Below are positions 34,445-43,116 of a stretch of DNA of 64,000 bases, one piece after another. The position numbers and the translations under genes are program-made. How positions within the stretch are numbered: position 1 is the stretch's first letter; each line of letters begins with the position of its first letter. A model generated the notes under the pieces. It had not been told where the DNA came from. It was given only the letters and a program-made list of their open reading frames with translations, and searched no databases. The DNA comes from Cellvibrio sp. UBA7661 (GTDB lineage Bacteria > Pseudomonadota > Gammaproteobacteria > Pseudomonadales > Cellvibrionaceae), in contig DLHT01000005.1 in NCBI GenBank assembly GCA_002483365.1, positions 186,001 to 250,000 of the forward strand, given 5' to 3'.

Positions 34445-35566
34445 ATGTCCTTAGAGCGAGTGCTGCAATTTATTGGCTGGCCAGTTACCGCAGGCATTAT
34501 CATTGCGCTACTTGCACTTTTACTTTTCCCTCAATTGCGCCAACCTGCCGTTTTACCAGCAGCTAACAATTTGCCAGTGCAATACGGCATGGTGTCTTAT
34601 GCCGATGCCGTTAACCGCGCAGCACCCGCGGTGGTGAATGTGTACACCGAAAAACGGGTATTGCAACGCTATCAAAACCTCTACAACCATCCGCTTTATC
34701 GCCAACTCTACAATAGATCCAACACACCACAACAACAGCGGATGCAAAATACGCTGGGTTCTGGCGTTATCGTAGATGCTCAAGGTCACATACTCACCAA
34801 CAAACATGTTGTGAATGGTGCCGATAAAATTTTAGTCCTGCTTTACGATGGCCGAGGAGCATCAGCCGAATTAATAGGCACAGATCCGGAAAACGATTTG
34901 GCAGTACTGAAAATCAACGCTGATAATTTAAATCCAATCACTATCGGCAACTCCAATCATATTCGTGTAGGTGATGTGGTGCTTGCGATAGGCAACCCAT
35001 TCGGTGTGGGCCAAAGTGTTAGCCAAGGGATTGTCAGCGCAACCGGACGATGGAATTTAGGTATTAATAGCGCCGAAAATTTCATCCAAACTGATGCCGC
35101 AATTAACCCAGGCAACTCCGGTGGAGCCTTGATTGATGCCTATGGCAATTTAATAGGCATCAATACCGCAATGCTGGATGAAACCGGAGCATCAGTTGGA
35201 ATCAGTTTTGCTGTTCCCGCTGAAAAAGCGATGAACTCCCTCCAGCAAATTATCGAATATGGCGAAGTGCGGCCTGGTTGGTTAGGCCTGTCAGTTAATT
35301 CATTAACCAACGATCAAATTCAAGAATTGGGCGTAAATGGTTTGATTGTGACCGGCATTGAAAGCAAAAGCCCCGCAGAGAAAGCAGGCTTTCAAAAAGA
35401 TGATGTCATTACACATATTGATGGTGTTGCGCTACTTGATGCACCATCACTGCGCAATTCCCTGCGCAACATCCAACCAAATGCAGAAATTACTTTCAAA
35501 GTAATACGCAACGGTGAACCCAAAGAACTCATTGCTATTGCAGGTTTTCCACCCACAAAAACCTGA
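34445..35566 (+). CDS. algW: Periplasmic serine endoprotease AlgW/DegS
   Basis: Membrane-anchored HtrA-family protease that starts regulated cleavage of the anti-sigma factor MucA/RseA. The 373 residues contain one N-terminal anchor helix (about 12-32), a trypsin-like domain with His in TNKHVV, Asp in ENDLAV and Ser in GNSGGAL, then a single PDZ domain (about 275-365). One PDZ and an uncleaved anchor fit DegS/AlgW rather than DegP. Its place beside the his genes matches Pseudomonas algW. Confidence 0.93.
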   Translation: MSLERVLQFIGWPVTAGIIIALLALLLFPQLRQPAVLPAANNLPVQYGMVSYADAVNRAAPAVVNVYTEKRVLQRYQNLYNHPLYRQLYNRSNTPQQQRMQNTLGSGVIVDAQGHILTNKHVVNGADKILVLLYDGRGASAELIGTDPENDLAVLKINADNLNPITIGNSNHIRVGDVVLAIGNPFGVGQSVSQGIVSATGRWNLGINSAENFIQTDAAINPGNSGGALIDAYGNLIGINTAMLDETGASVGISFAVPAEKAMNSLQQIIEYGEVRPGWLGLSVNSLTNDQIQELGVNGLIVTGIESKSPAEKAGFQKDDVITHIDGVALLDAPSLRNSLRNIQPNAEITFKVIRNGEPKELIAIAGFPPTKT

Positions 35567-35590
35567 GTAGATTATTGCTTTGTATTAATA

Positions 35591-35620
35591 AAAAACGGGT
35601 GCAATTTTGCACCCGTTTTT
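35591..35620. terminator. Bidirectional terminator between algW and hisD
   Basis: Arms AAAAACGGGTGCA and TGCACCCGTTTTT (35591-35603 and 35608-35620) with a 4-base loop serve the convergent algW and hisD genes. Confidence 0.92.
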
Positions 35621-35653
35621 TTAACACAACACTGAATTATTGATTCAATCTTC

Positions 35654-36961
35654 TCACTCAATAATCCGATACTCCGCCGAGCGCGCATGCGCTTCAAGAT
35701 ATTCGCTGCGCGCAAGCACCGATGCTGTTTTGGACAACTCTGATGCACCCGATGCCGAGCACATAATAATCGAGCTGCGCTTTTGGAAATCGTACACACC
35801 CAGTGGCGATGAAAAGCGCGCAGTACCTGAGGTGGGCAATACGTGGTTGGGGCCAGCGCAATAATCGCCCAGTGCTTCAGGGGTAAAGCGCCCCATAAAA
35901 ATCGCGCCCGCGTGGCGCACTTTCGGCAACCAGGCTTCCGGGTCAGCAATCGACAATTCCAAGTGCTCAGGTGCGATGCGGTTACTCACGGCAATCGCCT
36001 GCTCCATATCTGCAACTTTAATCAAGGCACCGCGATTTTTTAACGACACACTGGCAATAGTTTCACGCGCAAGTGTTGGCAATAATTTTTTAATGGATGC
36101 TTCAACTTTATCTAAATATTCCGCATCCGGGCACAGTAAAATCGATTGCGCCTGCTCATCGTGCTCAGCCTGACTGAATAAATCCATGGCAATCCAATCG
36201 GGGTCGGTCAAACCATCGCACACCACCAAAATTTCGGAAGGGCCGGCAATCATATCAATCGCCACCTGACCAAATACGGCGCGCTTGGCGGTGGCAACAT
36301 AAATATTGCCGGGGCCAACAATTTTATCAACTTTGGTAATACTTTCCGTTCCATAGGCGAGTGCCGCAACTGCTTGCGCACCACCAATCGTAATGACACG
36401 ATCCACGCCCGCAATCGCTGCAGCTGCCAACACCATTGGGCTGATTTCACCATCAGGCGCGGGCACTACCATCGTTAATTCATCAACGCCCGCGACCTTT
36501 GCCGGAATCGCATTCATCAACACCGATGAAGGATAAGACGCTTTACCACCGGGCACATACAACCCTACACGTTCCATCGCCGAAATTTGCTGTCCAAGCA
36601 CAGTGCCGTCAGCTTCCGTGTAGCGCCATGAACTTTGCAATTGATGCTGGTGATAACTGCGAATACGTTCAGCAGCAACTTCCAGGGCAGCACGTTGCTC
36701 AGGGCGAATTTGTGTCAGTGCATTTTGTAATTCTGCTGGCGTGACAACAAAATCATTAATGCTTTGTGCTGCACGACGGTCAAATTTATTGGTGAATTCC
36801 ACCACTGCAACATCACCGCGTGTTTTCACTTGATGCAAGATGTCATCGACAACTGCTGCAACACGGGTATCACTTACCGATTCCCAGGCCAACAATTGAT
36901 CCAACTGCTGATTAAAATCGCTTTGGCTTGCATCCAAACGGGTGATGATAGAGTCAGACAT
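35654..36961 (-). CDS. hisD: Histidinol dehydrogenase
   Basis: Catalyses the last two oxidations of histidine biosynthesis, L-histidinol to L-histidine, with NAD+ and Zn2+. The ATG at 36961 gives 435 residues, the normal length. Conserved segments are YVPGGKASYPSSVLMNAIPA, VDKIVGPGNIYVATAKR, AGPSEILVV, DLFSQAEHDEQAQ (Zn ligands Gln/His) and RIAPEHLEL. It follows hisG by 99 bases; hisC, next in Pseudomonas, is not present. Confidence 0.97.
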   Translation of the reverse strand: MSDSIITRLDASQSDFNQQLDQLLAWESVSDTRVAAVVDDILHQVKTRGDVAVVEFTNKFDRRAAQSINDFVVTPAELQNALTQIRPEQRAALEVAAERIRSYHQHQLQSSWRYTEADGTVLGQQISAMERVGLYVPGGKASYPSSVLMNAIPAKVAGVDELTMVVPAPDGEISPMVLAAAAIAGVDRVITIGGAQAVAALAYGTESITKVDKIVGPGNIYVATAKRAVFGQVAIDMIAGPSEILVVCDGLTDPDWIAMDLFSQAEHDEQAQSILLCPDAEYLDKVEASIKKLLPTLARETIASVSLKNRGALIKVADMEQAIAVSNRIAPEHLELSIADPEAWLPKVRHAGAIFMGRFTPEALGDYCAGPNHVLPTSGTARFSSPLGVYDFQKRSSIIMCSASGASELSKTASVLARSEYLEAHARSAEYRIIE

Positions 36962-37060
36962 GGAATTCTCTTTTAGACACAGAGTTAGACAAGATGAACT
37001 GATAATGCCGCTGATCAATTGCAAATGCACATTGGCATTTGCAATTGAGGACATAAAAAA

Positions 37061-37696
37061 CTAATCGACTGCAACTGCCTTGGCGATATGGTCGATAATG
37101 TTTTGGATTTGTACGTGTTTCATTTTCATCGATGCTTTGTTCACGATCAAACGCGAGCTAATATCTGCAATAAAATCGCGCGGCTCCAAACCATTCGCAC
37201 GCAGGGTATTGCCGGTATCGACAATATCCACAATTTCGTCGGCCAAATTCATAATCGGAGCCAATTCCATCGCACCGTAAAGCTTGATGATGTCCGTCTG
37301 GCGACCTTGGGATGCGTAATATTGTTTGGCGATATTCACATACTTGGTGGCAACACGAATACGACCAGCTGGCAGGGATTCGCCCTTCACGCCGGCAGTC
37401 ATTAATTTGCAGCGCGCGATATTTAAATCGAGCGGTTCATACAAACCTTCAGCGCCGTTTTCCATCAAGGTATCTTTTCCGGAAATACCCATATCGGCCG
37501 CACCAAATTGCACGTAGGTGGGAACATCTGCACCGCGCAACAATAAAAAACGCACATTGGGTTGGGTAGTTTCAAATACCAGCTTGCGACTTTTTTCCAT
37601 ATCTTCAAGCGGGCGAATATCCGCAGCCGCCAGCAGTGGTAATGTCTCTTCCAGAATGCGCCCTTTGGTGAGCGCGATGGTCAGGGTTTGACTCAT
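37061..37696 (-). CDS. hisG: ATP phosphoribosyltransferase catalytic subunit, short form
   Basis: First step of histidine biosynthesis, joining ATP and PRPP. The ATG at 37696 (AAGG RBS) gives 211 residues, which is the short HisG form lacking the C-terminal regulatory domain; such enzymes need the HisRS-like partner HisZ. Conserved blocks are LTKGRILEETLPLL, GADVPTYVQFGAADMGISGKD and the PRPP loop DEIVDIVDTGNTLRANGL. HisZ is not in the window. Spacing to murA is 28 bases. Confidence 0.95.
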   Translation of the reverse strand: MSQTLTIALTKGRILEETLPLLAAADIRPLEDMEKSRKLVFETTQPNVRFLLLRGADVPTYVQFGAADMGISGKDTLMENGAEGLYEPLDLNIARCKLMTAGVKGESLPAGRIRVATKYVNIAKQYYASQGRQTDIIKLYGAMELAPIMNLADEIVDIVDTGNTLRANGLEPRDFIADISSRLIVNKASMKMKHVQIQNIIDHIAKAVAVD

Positions 37697-37724
37697 GGGT
37701 TTTACCTTTTTTATACCTTTGCGC

Positions 37725-38990
37725 TTATGAACCCTTAACACGGCGCACACTGGCACCGAGGCTTTGGAATTTCTGTTCGATAGCTTCGTAACCGCGATCG
37801 ATGTGGTAAATGCGGTCGATCAGGGTCTCACCATCCGCCACCAAACCGGCAATCACCAAACTTGCCGAGGCGCGCAGGTCAGATGCCATCACTGGTGCCG
37901 CTTTTAAACGCTCAACACCCGTAACAATCGCCGTGTTGTGTTCAAGCTCGATATGCGCGCCCATACGGTTCAATTCGGCCACCTGCACCAGGCGGTTTTC
38001 AAAAATCGTCTCAGTAATATGGCTCACACCTTCTGCAACAGCGTTCATCGCCATAAATTGCGATTGCATATCCGTAGGGAATGCCGGGTAAGGAGCAGTT
38101 TTCAAGCTAACCGCTTTGGGACGATTGCCGTGCATATCCAGTGCGATCCAGTCTTCACCAGTGGTGATATCCGCGCCCGCTTCCTGCAACTTCAATAACA
38201 CGGCTTCAAGAATATCGGCGCGGGTATTGGTCAATTTAACCTTGCCTCGGGTCGCTGCAGCGGCAACCAGATAGGTACCGGTTTCGATACGGTCAGGCAT
38301 CACGCTGTATTCGCAACCGTGCAGTTTATCAACGCCATAAATTGTCAGGGTTGATGTGCCTATACCATCGATTTTCGCGCCCATAGCAACCAGCATATTG
38401 GCCAAATCGACAATCTCGGGTTCGCGCGCCGCGTTTTCCAGTACGGTTTTGCCTTCAGCCAATACCGCGGCCATCAGCAGGTTTTCAGTACCGCCAACGG
38501 TGACCATATCCATCAGGAAATGGCAGCCTTTCAAACGGCCATTGGAGCGGGCGCGGATATAACCACCATCGATTTCGATAGTCGCCCCCATGGCTTCAAG
38601 GCCGCGCAAGTGGATATCCACTGGGCGCGAACCAATTGCACAACCACCCGGGAAAGACACATTCGCTTCACCGTAGCGCGCAAGCAATGGCCCAAGTACC
38701 AGAATCGATGCGCGCATGGTTTTTACCAGCTCGTAAGACGCGGTGTAGGAGTTGATGGTATTGGGGTCCACAATAACCACATGCTCGCCCTGAATCTCAA
38801 TTGTCAGGCCGAGGGTACGCAATAGCTGCACCATGGTGGTCATGTCTTTCAAGTGCGGAACATTGCTCAAACGCACTTCGGAATCGGCCAAAATTGTCGC
38901 TGCCAACAGCGGCAAGCCTGCATTTTTGGAACCAGAAATTCGCAGCTCGCCAGTGAGTGGACCGCTGCTGTTAATCAAAAACTTATCCAT
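37725..38990 (-). CDS. murA: UDP-N-acetylglucosamine 1-carboxyvinyltransferase
   Basis: First committed step of peptidoglycan synthesis: transfer of enolpyruvate from PEP to UDP-GlcNAc. The 421 residues include Lys22 in GSKNAG, the catalytic loop with Cys117 in FPGGCAIGSRP (the fosfomycin target) and the DMQSQFMAM and DLRASASLVIAGLVA segments. Having Cys rather than Asp at the loop predicts fosfomycin sensitivity at this enzyme. It is followed by hisG, as in Pseudomonas. Confidence 0.98.
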   Translation of the reverse strand: MDKFLINSSGPLTGELRISGSKNAGLPLLAATILADSEVRLSNVPHLKDMTTMVQLLRTLGLTIEIQGEHVVIVDPNTINSYTASYELVKTMRASILVLGPLLARYGEANVSFPGGCAIGSRPVDIHLRGLEAMGATIEIDGGYIRARSNGRLKGCHFLMDMVTVGGTENLLMAAVLAEGKTVLENAAREPEIVDLANMLVAMGAKIDGIGTSTLTIYGVDKLHGCEYSVMPDRIETGTYLVAAAATRGKVKLTNTRADILEAVLLKLQEAGADITTGEDWIALDMHGNRPKAVSLKTAPYPAFPTDMQSQFMAMNAVAEGVSHITETIFENRLVQVAELNRMGAHIELEHNTAIVTGVERLKAAPVMASDLRASASLVIAGLVADGETLIDRIYHIDRGYEAIEQKFQSLGASVRRVKGS

Positions 38991-39059
38991 ACAACCCTGA
39001 AAACAAAGAAGAGAAAAAAGAGACCCGAGCCAACCAATGCCGACTCCAAGCCGGAGACG

Positions 39060-39323
39060 TTACTGTTGCTGTTGCTGCTGTTGCTGCTGTTGCCACTGCT
39101 CGGGCGTGAAGGATTTGATGTAATCCACCGCGTGGATGCTGCGGTCAGCAAATTGCGCACTCAGGGTGGACAACACCAACTGCTGCTTTTTAACAGGAGT
39201 CAAACCAGCAAATGCCGGGCTAACAATCACTAAACCTATGTGATCACCCATGACATCGACCGATTTGACATCGCAGTCCGGGATTTGGCTTTCAATCAGC
39301 GCTTTGATTTGTTCAGCTTGCAT
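39060..39323 (-). CDS. ibaG: BolA-family protein IbaG with polyglutamine tail
   Basis: Small acid-stress-related BolA-like protein that binds monothiol glutaredoxin/iron-sulfur partners in other bacteria. The 87 residues show the BolA fold pattern: an N-terminal helix (QAEQIKALIESQIPDCDV), DVMGDHIGLVIVSPAF, then KKQQLVLSTLSAQFADRSIHAVDYIKSF. The last ten residues (78-87) are all Gln, encoded by mixed CAA/CAG codons, which is not a family feature. The position directly upstream of murA is conserved in gammaproteobacteria. Confidence 0.9.
   Translation of the reverse strand: MQAEQIKALIESQIPDCDVKSVDVMGDHIGLVIVSPAFAGLTPVKKQQLVLSTLSAQFADRSIHAVDYIKSFTPEQWQQQQQQQQQQ
39063..39092. repeat. Ten-codon CAG/CAA trinucleotide repeat in ibaG
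   Basis: The plus strand reads CTG/TTG triplets without interruption for 30 bases, with a CTGCTGTTG sub-period. It encodes the C-terminal polyglutamine of IbaG and ends exactly at the stop codon. Confidence 0.95.
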
Positions 39324-39421
39324 AGAGTTACTCGATTAAGAAGGGCTGTGATCAGAAATGAGGCGCGAAGTTTACCGGAATGTCGCCAATATCGCATCCG
39401 AAAATCCGGCCCTGTAAAGCA

Positions 39422-39447
39422 AAACCCCCAGCACAGGCCGGGGGTTT
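39422..39447 (-). terminator. Terminator of mlaC
   Basis: An 8-bp stem AAACCCCC/GGGGGTTT with a 10-base loop is followed by a T-run on the minus strand, just after the mlaC stop. It separates mlaC from ibaG. Confidence 0.8.
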
Positions 39448-39472
39448 GTCGATTTGCTGATTGCCGATCCGG

Positions 39473-40087
39473 TTAGGCATCAACCAACCAATTGGCGATC
39501 ACTTTATCAATATCGCCATTGTACTTTTTAAGGCTCGCCTTGAATTGACCGCTAAACGATTGACCAAGGTTCACGCCATTGAGCACCACGTTAATCAATT
39601 TCCACTCGCCCGATTTTTCTTTGCGCATGGTGTAGTTCAACTTGTGGGTCGTGCCATCGGTCGACACTTCTTGCTTGACCACTTGGCGATTTGGATTGCT
39701 TTCATCTACACCTGCAATCACAACCTTGCTCTCGGCATACCCCAAAACGCCTTTGCCAAGCGATTTAACCATGCCGTCTTTAAAGACCTTTTGGAATTGT
39801 TCACGCTGCGCCGGAGTAGCTTGTTTGTAGGCTTTCCCCATGACCGAGGCAGCAATAAACGGAAAATTCACTACACCATCAAGTGCAGCTTCCACTTGTT
39901 TGAAATATGCGTCATCCGCCGTATTGGACGCTTTTTTGGTTTTAACCAAGTCAAATAGTTCTTGCGCGACAGACTCCACAATTACCTTTGGCGATTCAGT
40001 TGAAGGTGCCTGAGCCATAACATTGGCCGCAAACAACACCGATACCCCGAGAACAACACCAGACAATTTGGTGAGCAAATATTTCAT
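39473..40087 (-). CDS. mlaC: Periplasmic phospholipid-binding protein MlaC
   Basis: MlaC shuttles phospholipids between the outer-membrane MlaA complex and the inner-membrane MlaFEDB transporter. The ATG at 40087 (GGAAGG RBS) gives 204 residues with a signal peptide ending near Ala-Met-Ala (24-26). The Tol_Tol_Ttg2 family pattern is clear: NFPFIAASVMGKAYKQATPAQREQFQKVF, VDGTTHKLNYTM-like central strands and the WKLINVVLNGVNLG motif. The position upstream of ibaG-murA is conserved, but mlaF, mlaE, mlaD and mlaB are absent on both sides. Confidence 0.9.
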   Translation of the reverse strand: MKYLLTKLSGVVLGVSVLFAANVMAQAPSTESPKVIVESVAQELFDLVKTKKASNTADDAYFKQVEAALDGVVNFPFIAASVMGKAYKQATPAQREQFQKVFKDGMVKSLGKGVLGYAESKVVIAGVDESNPNRQVVKQEVSTDGTTHKLNYTMRKEKSGEWKLINVVLNGVNLGQSFSGQFKASLKKYNGDIDKVIANWLVDA

Positions 40088-40413
40088 CGTAAAACCTTCC
40101 ATTAATTGAAACAGAACGACTGAGCCGTATGGCATTGAATCAACACTCGGACAACGCTAATTCCTTATGGTGCCATTCTTTATGCGATGTTTATGATCGT
40201 GGCGAGTTATTAAGCCTGGAGGCGTAGCGAGCAGATTTGCGGCGCGAACTATAGCATCGAGCGCATGACAGGCATAAGCCGCAACAGGAAAAAAGACGTA
40301 AACTTCCCTCGCCTTGTTTTTCTTGAAAGTTATAATGCAAGGCCATAAATGCCTTGGGTGAGCCATGACCCTCTCACTGGCTGACCATTTTGGAAACGGT
40401 TTTGGAACCTGCC
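40088..40413. other. Divergent intergenic region between mlaC and kdsD
   Basis: These 326 bases lie where mlaFED normally sit. No open frame with family features is seen. A TATAAT at 40331-40336 may be the -10 box for kdsD, about 80 bases before its start, although no good -35 hexamer is at the usual distance. Confidence 0.5.
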
Positions 40414-41379
40414 ATGACACATGATTACGTAAGCTCGGCATTGCGCACTATCAGCCTGGAGGCGGAGGCAGTTACCTCGCTCGCCGCGCGGGTCGATAAG
40501 CAATTCACCACCGCCTGTGAACTTATCTTGAACTGTGCTGGCCGGGTAATTGTCACCGGCATGGGCAAGTCCGGCCATATCGGCAAGAAAATCGCCGCCA
40601 CTCTGGCGAGCACTGGAACCCCATCGTTTTTTGTCCACCCAGGCGAAGCCAGCCATGGCGATCTGGGGATGATCACCAAAAATGACATAGTGCTTGCGAT
40701 CTCTTACTCCGGCACCTCCAGTGAAATCGTTACTTTGTTGCCGCTATTAAAGCGCGCCGGAGTAAAGATCATCAGCATGACCGCCAATCCGCAATCGACC
40801 TTGGGCGAAGTGGCTGAAGTCAATCTGGATATCAGTGTTTTGCATGAGGCATGCCCTCTGGATCTGGCCCCAACATCCAGCACCACCGCAACTCTGGTCA
40901 TGGGAGATGCACTGGCAATTGCACTGCTGGAAGCGCGCGGTTTCACAGCAGAAGACTTCGCATTCTCTCATCCGGGAGGCGCATTGGGCCGCAAACTACT
41001 GTTGCGTGTCACGGATGTCATGCACACCGGCGACGATATTCCCCGTGTATTTGCCCACACCCCCATGCTGGATGCGCTGATGGTTATGTCTGACAAAGGC
41101 TTTGGCATGACAACAGTAATGGAAGGCGATGATTTGCTCGGCATTTTCACCGATGGAGATTTGCGTCGCAGCATCGACAAAGGCGTCGATATCCGCACCG
41201 CCACAGTGGGCGAATTAATGAATACCACCCCCAAAATGTTACGCGACAACACGCTGGCCGCCGAAGCGCTGGCGTTAATGGAGCAAGCAAAAATTAACGT
41301 TTTACTCGTTACCGACGAACAAAAAAAACTTGTCGGTGTCGTAAAAATCAATGATCTGCTGCGCGCAGGCATTATTTGA
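40414..41379 (+). CDS. kdsD: D-arabinose 5-phosphate isomerase
   Basis: Converts D-ribulose 5-phosphate to D-arabinose 5-phosphate, the first step towards Kdo for lipopolysaccharide. The ATG at 40414 gives 321 residues (a TTG at 40390 is less likely). A SIS domain (about 40-180) contains GMGKSGHIGKKIAATLASTG, SYSGTSSEIV and the HPGGALGRKLL loop; two CBS domains follow (about 205-318). It begins the conserved kdsD-kdsC-lptCAB-rpoN gene run. Confidence 0.95.
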   Translation: MTHDYVSSALRTISLEAEAVTSLAARVDKQFTTACELILNCAGRVIVTGMGKSGHIGKKIAATLASTGTPSFFVHPGEASHGDLGMITKNDIVLAISYSGTSSEIVTLLPLLKRAGVKIISMTANPQSTLGEVAEVNLDISVLHEACPLDLAPTSSTTATLVMGDALAIALLEARGFTAEDFAFSHPGGALGRKLLLRVTDVMHTGDDIPRVFAHTPMLDALMVMSDKGFGMTTVMEGDDLLGIFTDGDLRRSIDKGVDIRTATVGELMNTTPKMLRDNTLAAEALALMEQAKINVLLVTDEQKKLVGVVKINDLLRAGII

Positions 41380-41415
41380 TTGGCTCAACCAATCACCGCA
41401 TCTGGACACCCGTGA

Positions 41416-41973
41416 ATGAACTCCGATTTTTGTAACCAAACCGAATTACATGAACGCGCTGCGCGCATCAAACTGTTGCTATTGGATGTGGACGGAGTGC
41501 TTACCGACGGCCGTCTTTACTTCGGCAACCAGGGGGAAGAATTCAAATCGTTTAGCACATTAGATGGGCAAGGCATTAAAGCATTGCAAAAAACCGGCGT
41601 TAAAGTCGGCATTATTACGGGCCGCACCAGCAATCTGGTTGCCCGGCGCGCAAACGATTTGGGCATAACGATATTGGTGCAAGGGCGCGAGGACAAATGG
41701 GAAGCGCTACAAGACATTTTGCGAGAACATCCTGTAGCACTTGAACAGATTGCCTTTATGGGAGATGACTGGCCAGATCTTGGTGTTATGACTCGCGTTG
41801 GTCTTGCGCTGACAGTGGCGAATGCCCATTCCAGCGTGACTGAACGCGCCCACTGGCAAAGTCGGGAGCGCGGCGGCGAAGGAGCCGTGCGTGCAGCGTG
41901 CGACCTCATCATGAAGGCGCAAGGTACATTCGATACAGCACTTGCACCTTATTTGGCTGACGCATCCCTATGA
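41416..41973 (+). CDS. kdsC: 3-deoxy-D-manno-octulosonate 8-phosphate phosphatase
   Basis: HAD-family (C0) phosphatase that releases Kdo from Kdo-8-phosphate. The 185 residues show the nucleophile Asp24 and Asp26 in LDVDGVLTDGRLYFG, Thr in IITGRTS, Lys in EDKWEAL and the acidic pair GDDWPDLGVM; the small cap-less form assembles as a tetramer. The stop overlaps the lptC start (ATGA), indicating coupling. Confidence 0.95.
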   Translation: MNSDFCNQTELHERAARIKLLLLDVDGVLTDGRLYFGNQGEEFKSFSTLDGQGIKALQKTGVKVGIITGRTSNLVARRANDLGITILVQGREDKWEALQDILREHPVALEQIAFMGDDWPDLGVMTRVGLALTVANAHSSVTERAHWQSRERGGEGAVRAACDLIMKAQGTFDTALAPYLADASL

Positions 41974-42581
41974 ACCTGTTAACTCGCGCTTATCGCATAC
42001 ATCAATATGTGCCCGGCCCCTGGATACTGGCTTTTGTATTGGTGATCTGTTTTTTTGCATTTTCATTGCGCCAAAAAGAAGAGTTGGCCGGCTATGAATA
42101 TGATACGAGCAGCTTTCCCAACATCTATATGAAAGAAGTGGAAACCCGCGAGTTTGATCGCACAGGCAAGCTTCACTACCAATTATCGACACCTCAAGTA
42201 ACCCATTTCCAGCTGCAACAAGAAGGCGCGTCAGCTCAGGACTACACTCTGATCGATCAGCCCGTGATGATGTTTTATGACACAGATACCAAAGCGCCAT
42301 GGCAAGTTACCGCCAATACCGGGCGCAGCGAGGCTAATGGCGAGCTGATCCGCCTGCTCGATAACGTGCTCATCCAACAGCAAACCCCCACCCAAGGCTT
42401 GATACAAATCACCACTAGCGAGCTGCAAGTGCGTGCCAGTGAACAATTCGCGGAAACCGACAAAGCTGTTAAGATGCGCAGCGCCAAAGGTCAGATAGAT
42501 GCGCTAGGTATGGATGCCGACCTGGCACAAAGTCGGCTTCAGTTAAGATCCCAGGTTAAGGCAGTTTATGATCCCCGCTAA
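41970..42581 (+). CDS. lptC: LPS export protein LptC
   Basis: Bitopic inner-membrane component of the Lpt bridge that passes LPS from LptB2FG to LptA. The 203 residues have one N-terminal transmembrane helix (about 18-35) and a periplasmic beta-jellyroll with YEYDTSSFPNIYMKEVETRE, YQLSTPQVTHF and TANTGRSEANGELIRLLDNV, typical of the family. It overlaps both neighbours: kdsC by 4 bases and lptA by 14. Confidence 0.93.
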   Translation: MNLLTRAYRIHQYVPGPWILAFVLVICFFAFSLRQKEELAGYEYDTSSFPNIYMKEVETREFDRTGKLHYQLSTPQVTHFQLQQEGASAQDYTLIDQPVMMFYDTDTKAPWQVTANTGRSEANGELIRLLDNVLIQQQTPTQGLIQITTSELQVRASEQFAETDKAVKMRSAKGQIDALGMDADLAQSRLQLRSQVKAVYDPR

Positions 42582-43116
42582 ATTACGCTATTGGTTACCT
42601 CCTTTGACGCTCATGTTGGCGGCAATAATGTCCCCAACCACAAGCCTCGCATTACCCAGCGACAAAAACGAAACCATCCGCGGCTCTGCTGATAACCTCA
42701 CAGTAGATCAAAAAAACGGAGTGGCAACTTACACCGGCTCGGTCAAAATCCAGCAAGGGTCACTTGTCATTTCAGCCGATTCTATTGTGATTCACACCAA
42801 TCCCGACAGCAGCGTTGAAAAAATGATTGCGACAGGCAATCCGGCACGCTTTCAGCAACAACCGGAAAAGGACCAGGGCATAGTGACTGCCGCCGCCAAA
42901 CAAATTACCTACACCCCCAGCAATGAACATCTGGTACTGATTGAAGATGCCTCTGTTGAGCAAAACGGCGCGGTAATGAGCGGCCCACACATTGATTACG
43001 ATTTAGTCAAAGAAGTAATGAAAGCCGCAGGCAGCAACAGTAGTAGCGGCGGCGAAGGGCAACGCATCGAAATTGTGATCCCTCCCAAAGCCGGAAAAAC
43101 CGAGGATGCGCAGTAA
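42568..43116 (+). CDS. lptA: LPS transport periplasmic protein LptA
   Basis: Periplasmic bridge protein for LPS transport. The 182 residues have a signal peptide (cleavage near Leu-Ala, about 29), the OstA-like jellyroll with GSADNLTVDQKNGVATYTG, VKIQQGSLVISADSI and QITYTPSNEHLVLIEDA, then a Ser/Gly-rich tail. The stop and the lptB start share one base (TAATG). Confidence 0.93.
   Translation: MIPAKLRYWLPPLTLMLAAIMSPTTSLALPSDKNETIRGSADNLTVDQKNGVATYTGSVKIQQGSLVISADSIVIHTNPDSSVEKMIATGNPARFQQQPEKDQGIVTAAAKQITYTPSNEHLVLIEDASVEQNGAVMSGPHIDYDLVKEVMKAAGSNSSSGGEGQRIEIVIPPKAGKTEDAQ

Noticed and set aside
39060..39092. Polyglutamine as a sequencing artefact
   Set aside because: Codons are mixed CAA and CAG and the frame ends at a proper stop, so it looks genuine, although exact length should be confirmed.
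40157..40441. Open frame of 94 codons between mlaC and kdsD on the minus strand
   Set aside because: It overlaps the kdsD start, has no family resemblance to Mla proteins and no good RBS.
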